This document shows, piece after piece, positions 10,570 to 20,156 of a DNA stretch of 64,000 nucleotides. This DNA comes from Arion vulgaris (lineage: Eukaryota > Mollusca > Gastropoda > Stylommatophora > Arionidae), in assembly GCA_020796225.1 (NCBI GenBank), contig CM036759.1, forward strand, positions 71,401,512 to 71,465,511, read 5' to 3'. Each line of letters opens with the position of its first letter. Position 1 is the stretch's first letter. The translations under genes were made by a program, and so were the position numbers. The notes below the pieces were generated by a model, which was not told the origin of the DNA, did not search any database, and saw only the letters and a list, made by a program, of their open reading frames with translations.

Positions 10570-10930
10570 TTGTGCAGGAGAACAAATCTTGTCAGACTTT
10601 CATCATATAATAATCATTTCTCTTGTACCGCTATGTGTTACGTAGGACGTGCAAGCAATTTCTCCATACCATTCTATCCTGGACAACTCGCTCAATCTCT
10701 ACCATGGAACTGAGACTTATATTTCTTGCCTCTCTCAGCAAAGTTCGTTTCATAGTCTCCTTAAGTCATCCTCTCTTTCTTGAACTCTTTGCATCCCACT
10801 ACAATGCCTGCTTTTTTCTTCTTCTCTCGTCCGACCACTGTTAATTCAGGTGGAAAGTCATGACGCCTGGTATTGCGCTTCTGATTTTTTCGTGGACCTA
10901 TATTACCCTTTTATTACCCTCAAGCATGTG
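10570..10930 (-). pseudogene. LINE C-terminus and tail (antisense), with NC-like 5' text
   Basis: On the minus strand the segment 10,850 to 10,620 gives LREARN, SSMVEIERVVQDRMVWRNCL and HVLRNT with a stop, then an ATTATTATATGATG tail. It is the same LINE end as at 8,520-8,690 and 13,762-13,935. The flank at 10,840-10,925 (GTTAATTCAGG, AAAGTCATGACGCCTGGTAT) matches the 3' terminus of NC at 57,948-58,020. Confidence 0.5.
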
Positions 10931-10934
10931 GTCA

Positions 10935-11062
10935 ATGCCTGCTTTGATATTTGTTGATCATTTCTTCTCAAGGTGTGTCCAACATATCTCCATCTTCTTA
11001 TAACAGATGCTACTAGTTGTTGACCCAACATTTCTCTGATTTCATCACTTCTTTCCTAATAC
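10935..11062 (-). pseudogene. LINE C-terminal stub (antisense copy of the 3.1 kb fragment)
   Basis: Reading the minus strand gives GATGAAATCAGAGAAATGTT, then the blocks for RRWRYVGHTLR and RNDQQISKQAL. These match 3,045-3,175 and 7,072-7,190 in the opposite orientation. About 130 bp remain. Confidence 0.55.
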
Positions 11063-11132
11063 TGGCGTTAATATTCTAATCTTATTTATAATTGGATGAC
11101 AATATTCTCACACTGAATACAGTCTGAAGCAC

Positions 11133-11280
11133 ATGTCCCCTCAGTCCTACATGTCCCCCCAGTCCTACATGTCCCCAGTCCTACATGTCCCCCAGTCCTA
11201 CATGTCCCCTCAGTCCTACATGTCCCCCAGTCTACATGTCCCCAGTCCTACATGTCCCCCCCGTCCTACATGTCTGCTCA
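11133..11280 (+). repeat. Minisatellite, 18-20 bp units (CAGTCCTACATGTCCCC)
   Basis: Eight imperfect units of CAGTCCTACATGTCCCC(CT) in direct orientation. Unit length varies with the number of Cs, which is typical of slippage. Frames across it give PQSYMS-type peptides that are not genes. Confidence 0.85.
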
Positions 11281-11394
11281 ATAAAGCGGTATTACAGGCA
11301 GTAACAACAGTTTTGAATAGTTTTCTTAAACATGATTTTGCCTGTATTCTGCCAGGGCTCACAAGGGAGCAAGAATAGTAACATTGCGACCTAC

Positions 11395-11640
11395 AAGGCA
11401 TGTCGTAAGAGGCGCTGACTGAGGTAGGAGCCTAGGGAAGCTACCTAGTCATTAAAAGCGTTACAGAACTTCGGATGTGTTGACCTACTTGTAGTCCATA
11501 GCTGGCAGAATGTACAATGGCTCATAGGATCAGATCATATAAAGATCACAGAGAGGGGTTAATAAGTGGTCGATGTGGAGCATTCGAAGAAGACACACGA
11601 TTTGATAAAAAAGTTATATTATGTTATCTTACACATGATT
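11395..11640 (+). repeat. Short repeat fragment with GCATGTCGTAAGAGGCG motif
   Basis: The motif GCATGTCGTAAGAGGCG at about 11,399 recurs antisense at 25,640-25,656, each time next to NA-like text. The following bases (CCTAGGGAAGCTACCTAGTC, CATAGCTGGCAGAA) look like a decayed NA 3' part. Nothing coding. Confidence 0.35.
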
Positions 11641-11644
11641 GACC

Positions 11645-11835
11645 AGTCATATAATTCATAAAAGAAAAGATTAAATGGTTTGGACACCTGACAAGAAGGC
11701 ATCGTCTACCACGAGAAGCCACACAGATAAAGTATAACAAGTACAAAGCAAGAGGAAGACCACGCAAAAGATGGAGAGCGGCATCCAGAACAGCCTTACG
11801 AAAAGGAATATCAGCTTACAAAGTGCCTTAAAACA
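11645..11835 (+). pseudogene. LINE C-terminal fragment
   Basis: The + frame gives IKWFGHLTRRHRLPREATQ, then a GRPRKRWRAASRTALRKGIS block and a stop near 11,830. This is the GH..R..GRPRKRW signature of LINE C-termini. It is 5' truncated, and the downstream flank is the 30-bp minisatellite. Confidence 0.65.
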
Positions 11836-11929
11836 AGCACACACAAGACAACTACATCTCTACCTCCCCCTCTCCATCCCCCTGGCACTTCTATAAAAGT
11901 AAATGGTGGAAGAGAAGAGAGAGACATAT

Positions 11930-12225
11930 GATTGAATGAAAAAGGCTTCAAGTGAATAGTTTTCTTAAATATGATTGGATGACAGCTTAGAGTGAACGCT
12001 ATGATTGGATGACAGCTTAGAGTGAATGCTATGATTTGATGACAGCTTAGAGTGAATGCTATGATTTGATGACAGCTTAGAGTAAATGCTATGATTGGAT
12101 GACAGCTTAGAGTGAATGCTATGATTGGATGACAGCTTAGAGTGAATGCTATGATTGGATGACAGCTTAGAGTGAACGCTATGATTGAATGACAGCTTAG
12201 AGTGAACGCTATGATTGGATGCCTG
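11930..12225 (+). repeat. 30-bp minisatellite, about nine units
   Basis: Near-perfect tandem units of GCTATGATTGGATGACAG plus CTTAGAGTGAAC (or AATGCT variants) run from about 11,970 to 12,218, with a degenerate lead-in from 11,930. Because 30 is a multiple of 3, antisense frames stay open and give HPIIAFTLSC or NHSVHSKLSS ladders. These are not proteins. The core ATGATTGGATG is shared with 9,556-9,760. Confidence 0.9.
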
Positions 12226-12260
12226 TATGTCCAGACCAAAAGCACAAATTTTCCAACAAA

Positions 12261-13358
12261 ATTGTTTCCATTGTTGACACATTATATGATGTCAATATAT
12301 TCATGACAAGTCATATTGATCTTATATTTGTCATGAGTAATTGTTTCCATTGTTGACACATTATATGATGTCAATATATTCATGACAAGTCATATTGATC
12401 TTATATTTGTCATGAGTAATTGTTTCCATTGTTGACACATTATATGATGTCAATATATTCATGACAAGTCATATTGATCTTATATTTGTCATGAGTAATT
12501 GTTTCCATTGTTGACACATTATATGATGTCAATATATTCATGACAAGTCATATTGATCTTATATTTGTCATGAGTAATTGTTTCCATTGTTGACACATAT
12601 GATGTCAATATATTCATGACAAGTCATATTGATCTTATATTTGTCATGAGTAATTGTTTCCATTGTTGACACATTATATGATGTCAATATATTCATGACA
12701 AGTCATATTGATCTTATATTTGTCATGAGTAATTGTTTCCATTGTTGACACATTATATGATGTCAATATATTCATGACAAGTCATATTGATCTTATATTT
12801 GTCATGAGTAATTGTTTCCATTGTTGACACATATGATGTCAATATATTCATGACAAGTCATATTGATCTTATATTTGTCATGAGTAATTGTTTCCATTGT
12901 TGACACATTATATGATGTCAATATATTCATGACAAGTCATATTGATCTTATATTTGTCATGAGTAATTGTTTCCATTGTTGACACATTATATGATGTCAA
13001 TATATTCATGACAAGTCATATTGATCTTATATTTGTCATGAGTAATTGTTTCCATTGTTGACACATATGATGTCAATATATTCATGACAAGTCATATTGA
13101 TCTTATATTTGTCATGAGTAATTGTTTCCATTGTTGACACATTATATGATGTCAATATATTCATGACAAGTCATATTGATCTTATATTTGTCATGAGTAA
13201 TTGTTTCCATTGTTGACACATTATATGATGTCAATATATTCATGACAAGTCATATTGATCTTATATTTGTCATGAGTAATTGTTTCCATTGTTGACACAT
13301 ATGATGTCAATATATTCATGACAAGTCATATTGATCTTATATTTGTCATGAGTAATTG
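12261..13358 (+). repeat. Satellite array, 79/76-bp monomers with trimeric higher-order pattern
   Basis: Fourteen head-to-tail monomers start with ATTGTTTCCATTGTTGACAC. Long monomers (79 bp, ACACATTATATGATG) and short ones (76 bp, ACACATATGATG, 3 bp missing) occur in the order L L L L S L L S L L S L L S. This is a 234-bp L-L-S unit repeated four times after two leading L monomers. Each monomer has a 9-bp inverted repeat, TCATGACAA ... TTGTCATGA. Monomers are otherwise almost identical. There is no coding potential. Confidence 0.95.
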
Positions 13359-13429
13359 TTTCATTTACGAATGCTGAATTGAGCAATTTAATGTAAGTGT
13401 TACAGAAGGAGTCTTCTGTATATCATGGG

Positions 13430-13560
13430 CAGAGAAGATTGGCCACTTGATGAGAATGAGCCCAACTACACCAGTTGCAAGAGCATGCAACCTGAAAATG
13501 GAATCATCAAGAGGAAGGGGCAGACCAAGAAAAAGATGGTTTGTTGGAGTTGATGGTTTG
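13430..13560 (+). pseudogene. LINE C-terminal fragment
   Basis: The + frame has KIGHLMRMSPTTPVARACN, then SSRGRGRPRKRWFVGVDG, a LINE C-terminal signature. It follows directly on the satellite array. 5' truncated, no product. Confidence 0.6.
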
Positions 13561-13761
13561 TTACAGATATCTTACAACTTCACAATACCACAGCATATCA
13601 AGCGACCGAGCGTGCACCATCTCGGAATCCGATCATCAGTTAAACATGCGATGCCTAACAGCAAAACAGCAGGGGAGGACAACAGAAAGAACTCCCCAAC
13701 ATAGATTTAAGAATGCATTGCAGCTGTCTTCAATTTGCTGAGATGTTAATAATAATAATTC

Positions 13762-13935
13762 CTCTAGTACCACTATATATTACATAGTACATGCAAGCAA
13801 TTTCTCCATACTGCTCTATCCTGGATAACTCGCTCAATCTCCTCCATGAAAATGAGGCCGATAGTTCTTGTCTCTCTCTGCAAAGTGTTTCTGGGTCTCC
13901 TTAGGTTGTCCTCTTTTTCTTGGTTGTCTATAATT
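13762..13935 (-). pseudogene. LINE C-terminus and tail (antisense)
   Basis: Minus-strand text gives NLRRPRNTLQRETRT, IERVIQDRAVWRNCLHVLCN and a stop, then an ATTATTATTA tail (13,745-13,760). It is homologous to 8,520-8,690 and 10,570-10,850. Confidence 0.55.
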
Positions 13936-14164
13936 ATTAAATATATGGTATTTTTCGTCTTTACAGATGGTCACTTGCCAAGTGTTTTACTGTGACAACT
14001 TCTGAGGTTTTGCTTTTCTTTCAGCTCATCACAAAGTGTCCTTTTCAAAGATTCTACACCCTTGCGCAATGTCGTTTTGCACACAACTGTCATCGGCTAG
14101 TTTTTCCCATTTGGCGGCGCTTATAGAAATGTTCTTCATTGAGGCCTTGCAGACATCCTTATTT
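13936..14164. other. No recognised feature
   Basis: T-rich spacer between a LINE tail and an NA 3' end. A short + frame at 14,036-14,221 shows no known motif and overlaps the NA terminus. Confidence 0.3.
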
Positions 14165-14674
14165 CTTCTTCTCTTGTTCATTCTTCGCAGCCAATTTTAT
14201 CATTCTTTTTGTGATATATAATTGATCTTTGACAAGACGGGTTTACGTTGATGATTATGCGCCCATGGTGACTAGGCTCACCTACCCGATTTCAACCAGC
14301 TGTTTATTTACTAGGACAGCTAGCCCTAGGGATCGATCCATTCTGCTGTATATTTTGGTCCAGATCTACGCCTTTACGATCATCTATTTGCTGTAGCATT
14401 TATCTGATCTGAGCCATGGTGTAGGCTGTTATCTCATTTTGTGTAGGATGATCGGCGTCCAAGCGTATTGTCCTTAGCCAATGTTTGGATCAAGCCTTTG
14501 CATTATCGGCCATATGTTTGTATCCATTGTGAGTTTGTTCCTGAGTAGGAGTATTCTCAGCTATTTCGGGCGTGTGTAGTTACTTGGCAATTTGCAAGGA
14601 TTTTACTCTGCGTTTTCCCTGTCTCTGGGAAACACTGGTCTGTGACTGCGCACAGATATTCTAGAGGGTCGTTT
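14165..14674 (-). mobile_element. NA element, 3' portion (interrupted by RH1)
   Basis: Minus-strand NA text runs from the AACGACCCTCTAGAATA block (14,674) down to the 3' end (TATATCACAAAAAGAATGAT near 14,205). At 14,674 it is cut by an RH1 3' fragment and resumes at 15,468. The interruption is flanked by GTCGTTT (14,668-14,674) and GTTGTTT (15,467-15,473), a probable 7-bp TSD with one mismatch. Confidence 0.65.
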
Positions 14675-15466
14675 CTCTCTGTCTCGCGATCCCAACCTAG
14701 ACTGATGAACCAACTTTTATCATGAATTTTACCGTGGTTTTGAGGACTCCGTTCTTCCGTACAGCTTTTCGCGAGCTCTGTGTTTGTGGATAGGTTTCGT
14801 TTCTTAAACCTGCTATCCGTTGACAATCCTGCAGAACGTGTTCTGCCGCCATGTCCGTCTTGTTGCATGGGCACAGGCTAGTTGTGCCTATTTTAAATTT
14901 GTTGTACCATTTCCGTCAATTCACACCGTGCTCACATTTGCGTGGGCTGTCCCCACCTGTGACTCAACTCGGCATGTGGGCACATAGCTTGTTGTGGCCG
15001 GTACGGAGGCGAAGTATGGCAACTTGTTCGCTACGAGACAGACCATAGTATCCGTCACTGTTGGAATGCTGGGATAGTCTTTGTCCACTTGTCTCTGTAG
15101 TGTGAACTGATAGTTGTTCGGGCTTCCTCATAACTGATCTCGTGATCAGTCTGAGGTGATCGCCGCCTTCTTTAGCTAGTTTGTCAGGCACGTTCGTTTC
15201 CCCTTACATTACAGTGTGATGGTATCCACTGAATGACGGTGCGTTTGAGTGAGCGCGTTAGTTCATCGAGTGTCGCTTTGAGCTCATTCAGCTCTGTTTT
15301 GCCAACACTTTTAAGTGCCGTGATGACCGATAGAGCATCGGTGAATATCACGACCTTGTTTGCAGAAGGTGCCTCTTCTCTCTAGGATCATTTCGGCCGA
15401 TGTTCTTATTGCCTCCGCTTCTGCTCGGTAGTTATTCGAGTATTTGCTTGTGGCAATCGATTTTGG
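14675..15466 (-). pseudogene. RH1 RNase H domain and 3' end, 5' truncated
   Basis: Minus-strand reading begins inside RNase H (NNYRAEAEA near 15,425) and continues through IFTDALSVITAL (near 15,340), TVIQWIPSHC (near 15,220), KLAKEGG (near 15,175), DGYYGLSRSEQVA and LRLRTGHNK (near 15,000). After a 68-bp interruption it resumes with KFKIGTTSLCPC, AEHVLQDC and the RH1 3' terminus near 14,690. It is inserted in NA. Stops and frameshifts are present, and EN and RT are missing. Confidence 0.75.
14905..14972 (-). repeat. 68-bp module shared with NB, inserted in RH1 fragment
   Basis: This short block (CATTTCCGTCAATTCACACC ... GTGACTCAACTCGG on the plus strand) interrupts the RH1 coding text between HM and NKFKIG codons. 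It also occurs at 7,994-8,061 inside NB, nearly identical, and a degenerate copy follows NB text near 8,125-8,205. It has no frame of its own. Confidence 0.6.
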
Positions 15467-15467
15467 G

Positions 15468-16532
15468 TTGTTTCAATCGGCACTAGCAACACAACTGAAG
15501 TTTTGCGCTCAGCAACATCACTCACCTCAGTTCTTCCAGGGATGTTAGTTGTTATTGCAAAAGTACCATGCCCGGTTGTCCCAGGGAAGGCAGTTTCGTT
15601 AGGCACTAAAATGAGACTTTAGGATTTGCGCTTGTCATCCTTATCTACCTCAGTTCTTCCCCCGGGGATGTTAGTTTTTATTGCAACAGTACCATGCCCG
15701 GTTGTCCCAGGGAGGACAGTTTCGTTAGGCACCAAACGCAACTTTAGGATTTGCGCTCTGCCAACTTTACCCAATAGGTTTCTCTGTGCTTGGCCTCATG
15801 TCGGAGTTTGCCAAACTTCCCATGTATCGTCACAATGTTGCATTATCATGTTTTTTTCTCAAGATACTTGCAGAGACTTATGATTGATTACGCATCATTT
15901 TTATTGATTCTTGCCCCACAGCTGGCAATCTGCTTGCGACCCTTTACTCCAGGGGAGTTGGGATTCTTTCACAGACGACTACTGTTTCTTGCGTTTCTGT
16001 TGTTTCTCATCGTGCACACCTTCACAGTGCCTCTAGCTTGTCCGGACACAAAGCTCAACTCTGGCCCCATCCTCAGAGCTCCGAATTTCGCCCTATGTGG
16101 GCCCTACGTTTTGCTCCAACACGGGCCCACGTCACTTCCTTGGATGCACTCTCATCCATTCATGTTCGTTTTCGTGCTTACTGACTCTTGTCCCGTAGGT
16201 GGCAATTTTGGTTCGGTCATTTACTCCAGGGAGTTTTCACTCGTTCGCTGACATCTCGTACTCTGCTGTTTTCTTACGTTTCTGCAAAACTGGGCTTTGT
16301 TTCTACGGACAACGGTCAGGAGATGCGTGCATTTTGTTTAGCGATTTTTGGACTACCATTGCTTTTCCGTGCTTGCACTACTACCTGTAGCTCTTCCTCG
16401 ACCCCTGCCCTCTTAACCAGACCGGAACCAATGTCTATTTCCAGGGTCACCACGAGGAGGTGAGGGCATGGTCTTGATTAGTACCAGCTCACTAATCCTG
16501 GTGTGGCGTTGTCCCCATGCGCCTTTGACCCC
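15468..16532 (-). mobile_element. NA element, 5' portion
   Basis: Continuation of the NA copy cut by RH1. On the minus strand the 5' end is at 16,532 (GGGGTCAAAGGCGCATGGGG), with the ATTAGTG/ACTAAT hairpin near 16,477-16,495 and the GGTGACCCTGG block near 16,446. A short segment (about 15,600-15,730) is tandemly duplicated: ACCATGCCCGGTTGTCCCAG appears at 15,566 and 15,690. Plus-strand frames here are incidental. Confidence 0.65.
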
Positions 16533-16845
16533 ATCCTTACATCTGAGCAGTGGTCTGCCTTGGTGCCTCTTTCCCTCTGAAAGTTCACAGAACATTTGTT
16601 TTTGTATGCGACAATTGTTCATTCTTCTCACATGCCCCAACCATCTTAGTCTTCTACTGCTGAGCATGCCCATGATTGAAGGCAAGTTTTCATGTCGCAG
16701 TACTTCAGAGTTGGTTATCTTATCGTACCATAATCTTGCAGCAACATTGAAGGTGAAAGATGTTAAGTCTCCTCTCGTGCCTTGAGTAGGCTGCTGTCCA
16801 TGTTTCTGAGCCATATAGTAAATAATTATAATTATTACATTCTTG
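16533..16845 (-). pseudogene. LINE RT C-terminal fragment
   Basis: The minus strand encodes YGSETWTA, then after a frameshift NIFHLQCCCKI, VLRHENLPSIMGMLSSRRLR, WLGHVRRMNNCRIQKQ and SEGKRHQGRPLLRCKDGVK. This is a LINE C-terminus of the type SETWT...RWLGHVxRM...GRPLLRYKD. The frame runs on into the NA 5' end by chance. It is 5' truncated next to the 19-bp minisatellite. Confidence 0.75.
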
Positions 16846-16889
16846 ATAAAAACTGTTTCCTCGTGTAATGCAGTCATTCCTATGCAATG

Positions 16890-17166
16890 TGATATGTTTG
16901 AGTACAATATGTATGTTTGTGTACAATATGTTTGTTTGTGTACAATATGTATGTTTGTGTACAATATGTATGTTTGTGTACAATGTGTTTGTTTGTGTAC
17001 AATATGTATGTTTGTGTACAATGTGTTTGTTTGTGTACAATATGTATGTTTGTGTACAATATTTTTGTGTACAATATGTATGTTTGTGTACAATGTGTAT
17101 GTTTGTGTACAATATGTATGTTTGTGTACAATATTTTTGTGTACAATATGTTTGTTTGTGTACAAT
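16890..17166 (+). repeat. 19-bp minisatellite (TGTTTGTGTACAATATGTA)
   Basis: About fourteen units of TGTTTGTGTACAATATGTA, with TGTG, TGTTTG and short TTTTTG variants. The unit lacks stop codons in every phase on both strands. As 19 is not a multiple of 3, long open frames of YVCVQYVCLCT or HTYCTQTYIL ladders arise in all six frames. None is a gene. Confidence 0.9.
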
Positions 17167-17289
17167 ATCCGCAGTTTCGACATTCTTACAAAATGTTCCT
17201 TGTTTTAAAATTGTAATGTTCCGTAAGTGAACATGTAACCTCGATACCTGTACTTTTTCTTGACAATTAGATTGTATTAGTTAATAAGT

Positions 17290-17890
17290 AATATTGTTGT
17301 TTGTGTATAAATACTATGTTTGGTTATTGACAGATCCATCGTTGCTCAGTTTTACCCAACAGAGGTCAAAGAGTGCAAATTTATAGTACCCGTGGGTAGA
17401 CGGTTAAACACACCCCTCACTCAGGCATCCAGTTCTACTCGTACAACGGGTAACTCCAAACTGCTTAAATCTCTGAATCGATTCAACATATACATTTTTT
17501 CTTAATAAGTACTATCATTTTTTTTAAATACCATGTTTGGTTATTGGCAGACCCATATGTGATCAGTTTTCCCCAACAGATGTCAAAGGGTATACATACT
17601 GTTGGTACTGTTGCTCACTGGCTAAACTAATTCAATTGTGCAGGCAATGAACAGATTCACTACAAACATCAACAATTTGCAGACTTACACTTATCTTTGT
17701 TCCGGGCATGTTGTTGGCAATGAGAGAGCGGTTGGAGATATTGTGAAGAAGATTGGAGCACCTGTTGGATATGTCCGGAGTGCAAAGAAGATATTTGTAA
17801 CTAACTCACTCTCTTCCCTTCAGACATCCAGTTCTACTTGTATAATTACAAACTCCTTAAATTGATGGATAGACTCAACATCAATTTGAA
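17290..17890 (+). repeat. Two tandem copies of low-copy repeat R, second one split
   Basis: Blocks GGTTATTGACAGATCCAT, CAGTTTTACCCAACAGAGGT and CATCCAGTTCTACTCGTACA ... ATTCAACAT occur at 17,318-17,490 and again at 17,540-17,885. In the second copy about 0.2 kb (17,600-17,815) separates them. That insert has an open + frame from 17,638 (NERAVGDIVKKIGAPVGYV) that I do not recognise. A third R copy lies antisense at 60,298-60,640. The nature of R is unknown. Confidence 0.45.
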
Positions 17891-17949
17891 TCTAAAAAAT
17901 GTCTCAAGCTGAAGTATTCTTTCTACTTCTGCGAACGCCTTGATATCAA

Positions 17950-18205
17950 CTACTTATTAAACCACTAGTTATACACCTAGGGGTGCCTAGGCCATCACAT
18001 CCGATTTCTGCGTGCTTTTTATTTACTAGGTAACTACCTAAGTTCTTTTCCTTCGTGTTTTCATCGCTCTAAAACAATCATTTTTCAGCGTATATTTGGG
18101 CTTTATGATTTTCCCTAAGAGTATGTCTACACAATACGACCTTTATGACTATATTAGACTCCGGATTAGGAACATTTTCAGTCATTAGGGACACATAAGT
18201 TTGTC
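17950..18205 (-). mobile_element. Decayed NA 3' fragment
   Basis: Short blocks in NA order are visible: TTTACTAGGTAACTACCTA, GTATATTTGGGCTTTATGAT, CTCCGGATTAGGAACATTTT. They match 62,780-62,965. It is more diverged than the other NA copies and therefore probably older. Confidence 0.4.
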
Positions 18206-18263
18206 ATGTTCTCAGTCAGTTTTCAGCTGTTCGATTAGCCTTTCGTTTGATCAGAGCCTTGGA

Positions 18264-18838
18264 TGGGATCAAAGGCGCATAGGGACGTTCTGCCAGGATT
18301 AGTGAACTGGCACTAACCAAGATCCAACCCCCACCTCTGATAGACACAGTGGGCAGGCACCAAAGCAAGCATAGGGGTGAGCGGACCACCCAAATGTGCA
18401 GAAAAACTGGAAAGCCCAGTAGAGGCCTGAATCCAGTGCGCGTTTCCGCTTGCAGGGAACTACTACTGCCTTGTAGTTAGATTAGGAACAATCAAAGGCT
18501 AAGGAGCAAACCGCACACAAAACTGGACGGTAGGAAAACCAAGTAGTAAAAAAAAAGACAGGTAACCTGGGCAGATGGCGCTCAACAACCCGGGAGGGTA
18601 AGTTGTCCTAAAAGAAAATAACAACCTGCTACCTTTGCAGGTAGGCTGGGGGCAGCCAAAGGCTGACGGAGAGCAAACCCAGTAAACGCTGGTTGAAATA
18701 GGACACATCACCGAAGGATAAGCACCAAAGCTCCAAAAGGTGCTGAACGATGTGACGTAAAAATATGTTCTTGGCAAAGACTTTATATATCACAAGAATG
18801 ATCAAAATGGCCAAAAAGAACGATCGCGAGAGAGCCTG
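18264..18838 (+). mobile_element. NB element, short complete form (575 bp)
   Basis: Starts GGGATCAAAGGCGCATAG (5' module, with TTAGTG/CACTAA hairpin) and ends TATATCACAAGAATGATC ... AAGAACGATCGCGAGAGAG. The interior blocks CAATCAAAGGCTAAGGAGC, GGCAGATGGCGCTCAA, GACGGAGAGCAAACCCAG and AACGCTGGTTGAAAT match the RH1 5' untranslated region (43,690-43,930 and 50,650-50,900). It is therefore an RH1 derivative that keeps both ends and has lost all coding sequence. No Penelope insert in this copy. Confidence 0.65.
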
Positions 18839-18844
18839 GGATGG

Positions 18845-19776
18845 CATCCTACTTGTGTAGGACACTGAAAAAGCGTCTGCCTTCACCAATGTTTGAATTT
18901 GGACGAACTGTCAAACCTTTACACTGTCGACCTTACTTTTCTAGCCATTGTGAGTTTATCCTGGAGTAAGAACATTCTCTGCCTTTTCGAGACGTGTATC
19001 GGCACGTGGCAATTTGCAGTTTATACTCTGTATTTTCCCTGTCCACAGGAAACACTGGACTGAGGCCGCGCACATATATTTTAGAGGGTTGTTTCAATTG
19101 GCACTAGCAGCTCAACTGAGATTTTTGCGCTTACCAACATCATCCACCCCGTCCGGGGATGTTTTTTTTTCCAGCACTAAAGTACAACCTTACATTTTGT
19201 ACTCGTGCAACAGTACCTTGCCCAATTGTGCCAGGGAGGGAAGTTTCGTTAGACACGAGCATGACCTTAGGTTTTGTGCTCAGCCAACCTTACCCAATAG
19301 ATGTATCCGTGCTTGACCTCCAATACAGAGTTTACTGCAATCTTCCCTTGTGTCGTCACGATACGTTACAGTGTTCTCAGAGACACTTGCCGAGAGCTGG
19401 CAATTGTGATGCGACCGTTGACTCGTTACACATCATTCTCATGGATTCTTGCCCCACAGCTGGCAATTATAGTGCAGCCATTGCCGCTGGAAGAGTTGGT
19501 GTTTGCTCACAGAGTACTCATACGCTATTATTTCCTACGTTTGCATTTGATCATACATCTGCCAGGAGATGCATGCATTTTATTCAGGATTTTGGACCTG
19601 TGTAACGTTTCTGTGCTTGCACTACTACCACTACCTGTAGCTCTCCCTACCTGTTTCGCCAGATAGGATCATGTCTGTTTCCAGGGTCACCATGTGGAGG
19701 TGGGGTAGAATCTTGAATAGTGCCAGCTCACTAACCCTGGCGTGACGTTGTTCCTATAACTGCGCCTTTTACACCC
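18845..19776 (-). mobile_element. NA element, 3' truncated
   Basis: Minus-strand NA with 5' end near 19,776 (GGCGCAGTTATAGG lead, GTTAGTG/CACTA hairpin near 19,715-19,735) down to the CCTTCACCAATGTTTGAAT block at 18,870. The final ~300 bp of the family are absent. It lies tail to tail with the NB copy at 18,264-18,838. Confidence 0.6.
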
Positions 19777-20156
19777 CTAATTTGGGCCCCGGTAACCAGT
19801 TGAGCTTTCCATCCACATGCTAATTGGCTGTGCTAAATGGTGGATTGGCCTTACCCAGGACGAAGCTCACGGATAATATGTTAATTAAGTCTTATTTTGT
19901 GTTTGTTTGTCTAGCCATGACCTTCATCACCATGTTACCAAAATAGTGATAGATTGACCTTTCACCCTGGGGGGAGAAGGGTCAAAGATTATTTCCTTCT
20001 ACCACTTGTTTGTTAAGATTATTGAAAGCCACAGAGATGTAGTTTTAGAGAAGAATGCTGAAAATTCCATGGACAGCGAAGAAAACAAATGAGGTTTTAA
20101 AACAGGCCTGCACACAAAGAAACCTTATCAAAAGAATATGAATCAGACAATCAAGG
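19777..20156. other. Spacer between diverging NA copies
   Basis: Contains a short block, ACACCCCTAATTTGGGCCCC, resembling 25,685-25,705. It also contains one ~60-bp unit around 19,940 (GTGATAGATTGACCTTTCAC) that recurs at 21,785 and 21,885. No coding signal. Confidence 0.35.

Noticed and set aside
11811..12282. 144- and 105-codon minus-strand ORFs with regular HPIIAFTLSC repeats
   Set aside because: They are translations of the 30-bp minisatellite, kept open because the unit is a multiple of three.
12261..13358. Regularly spaced repeats that could look like a CRISPR array
   Set aside because: Units are contiguous with no variable spacers, and the context is an animal genome. It is a satellite.
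16413..17183. 256-codon minus-strand ORF and overlapping long ORFs on the plus strand
   Set aside because: The first half is the 19-bp minisatellite, which is stop-free in all six frames. The second half is a LINE C-terminus running into an NA 5' end. No gene.
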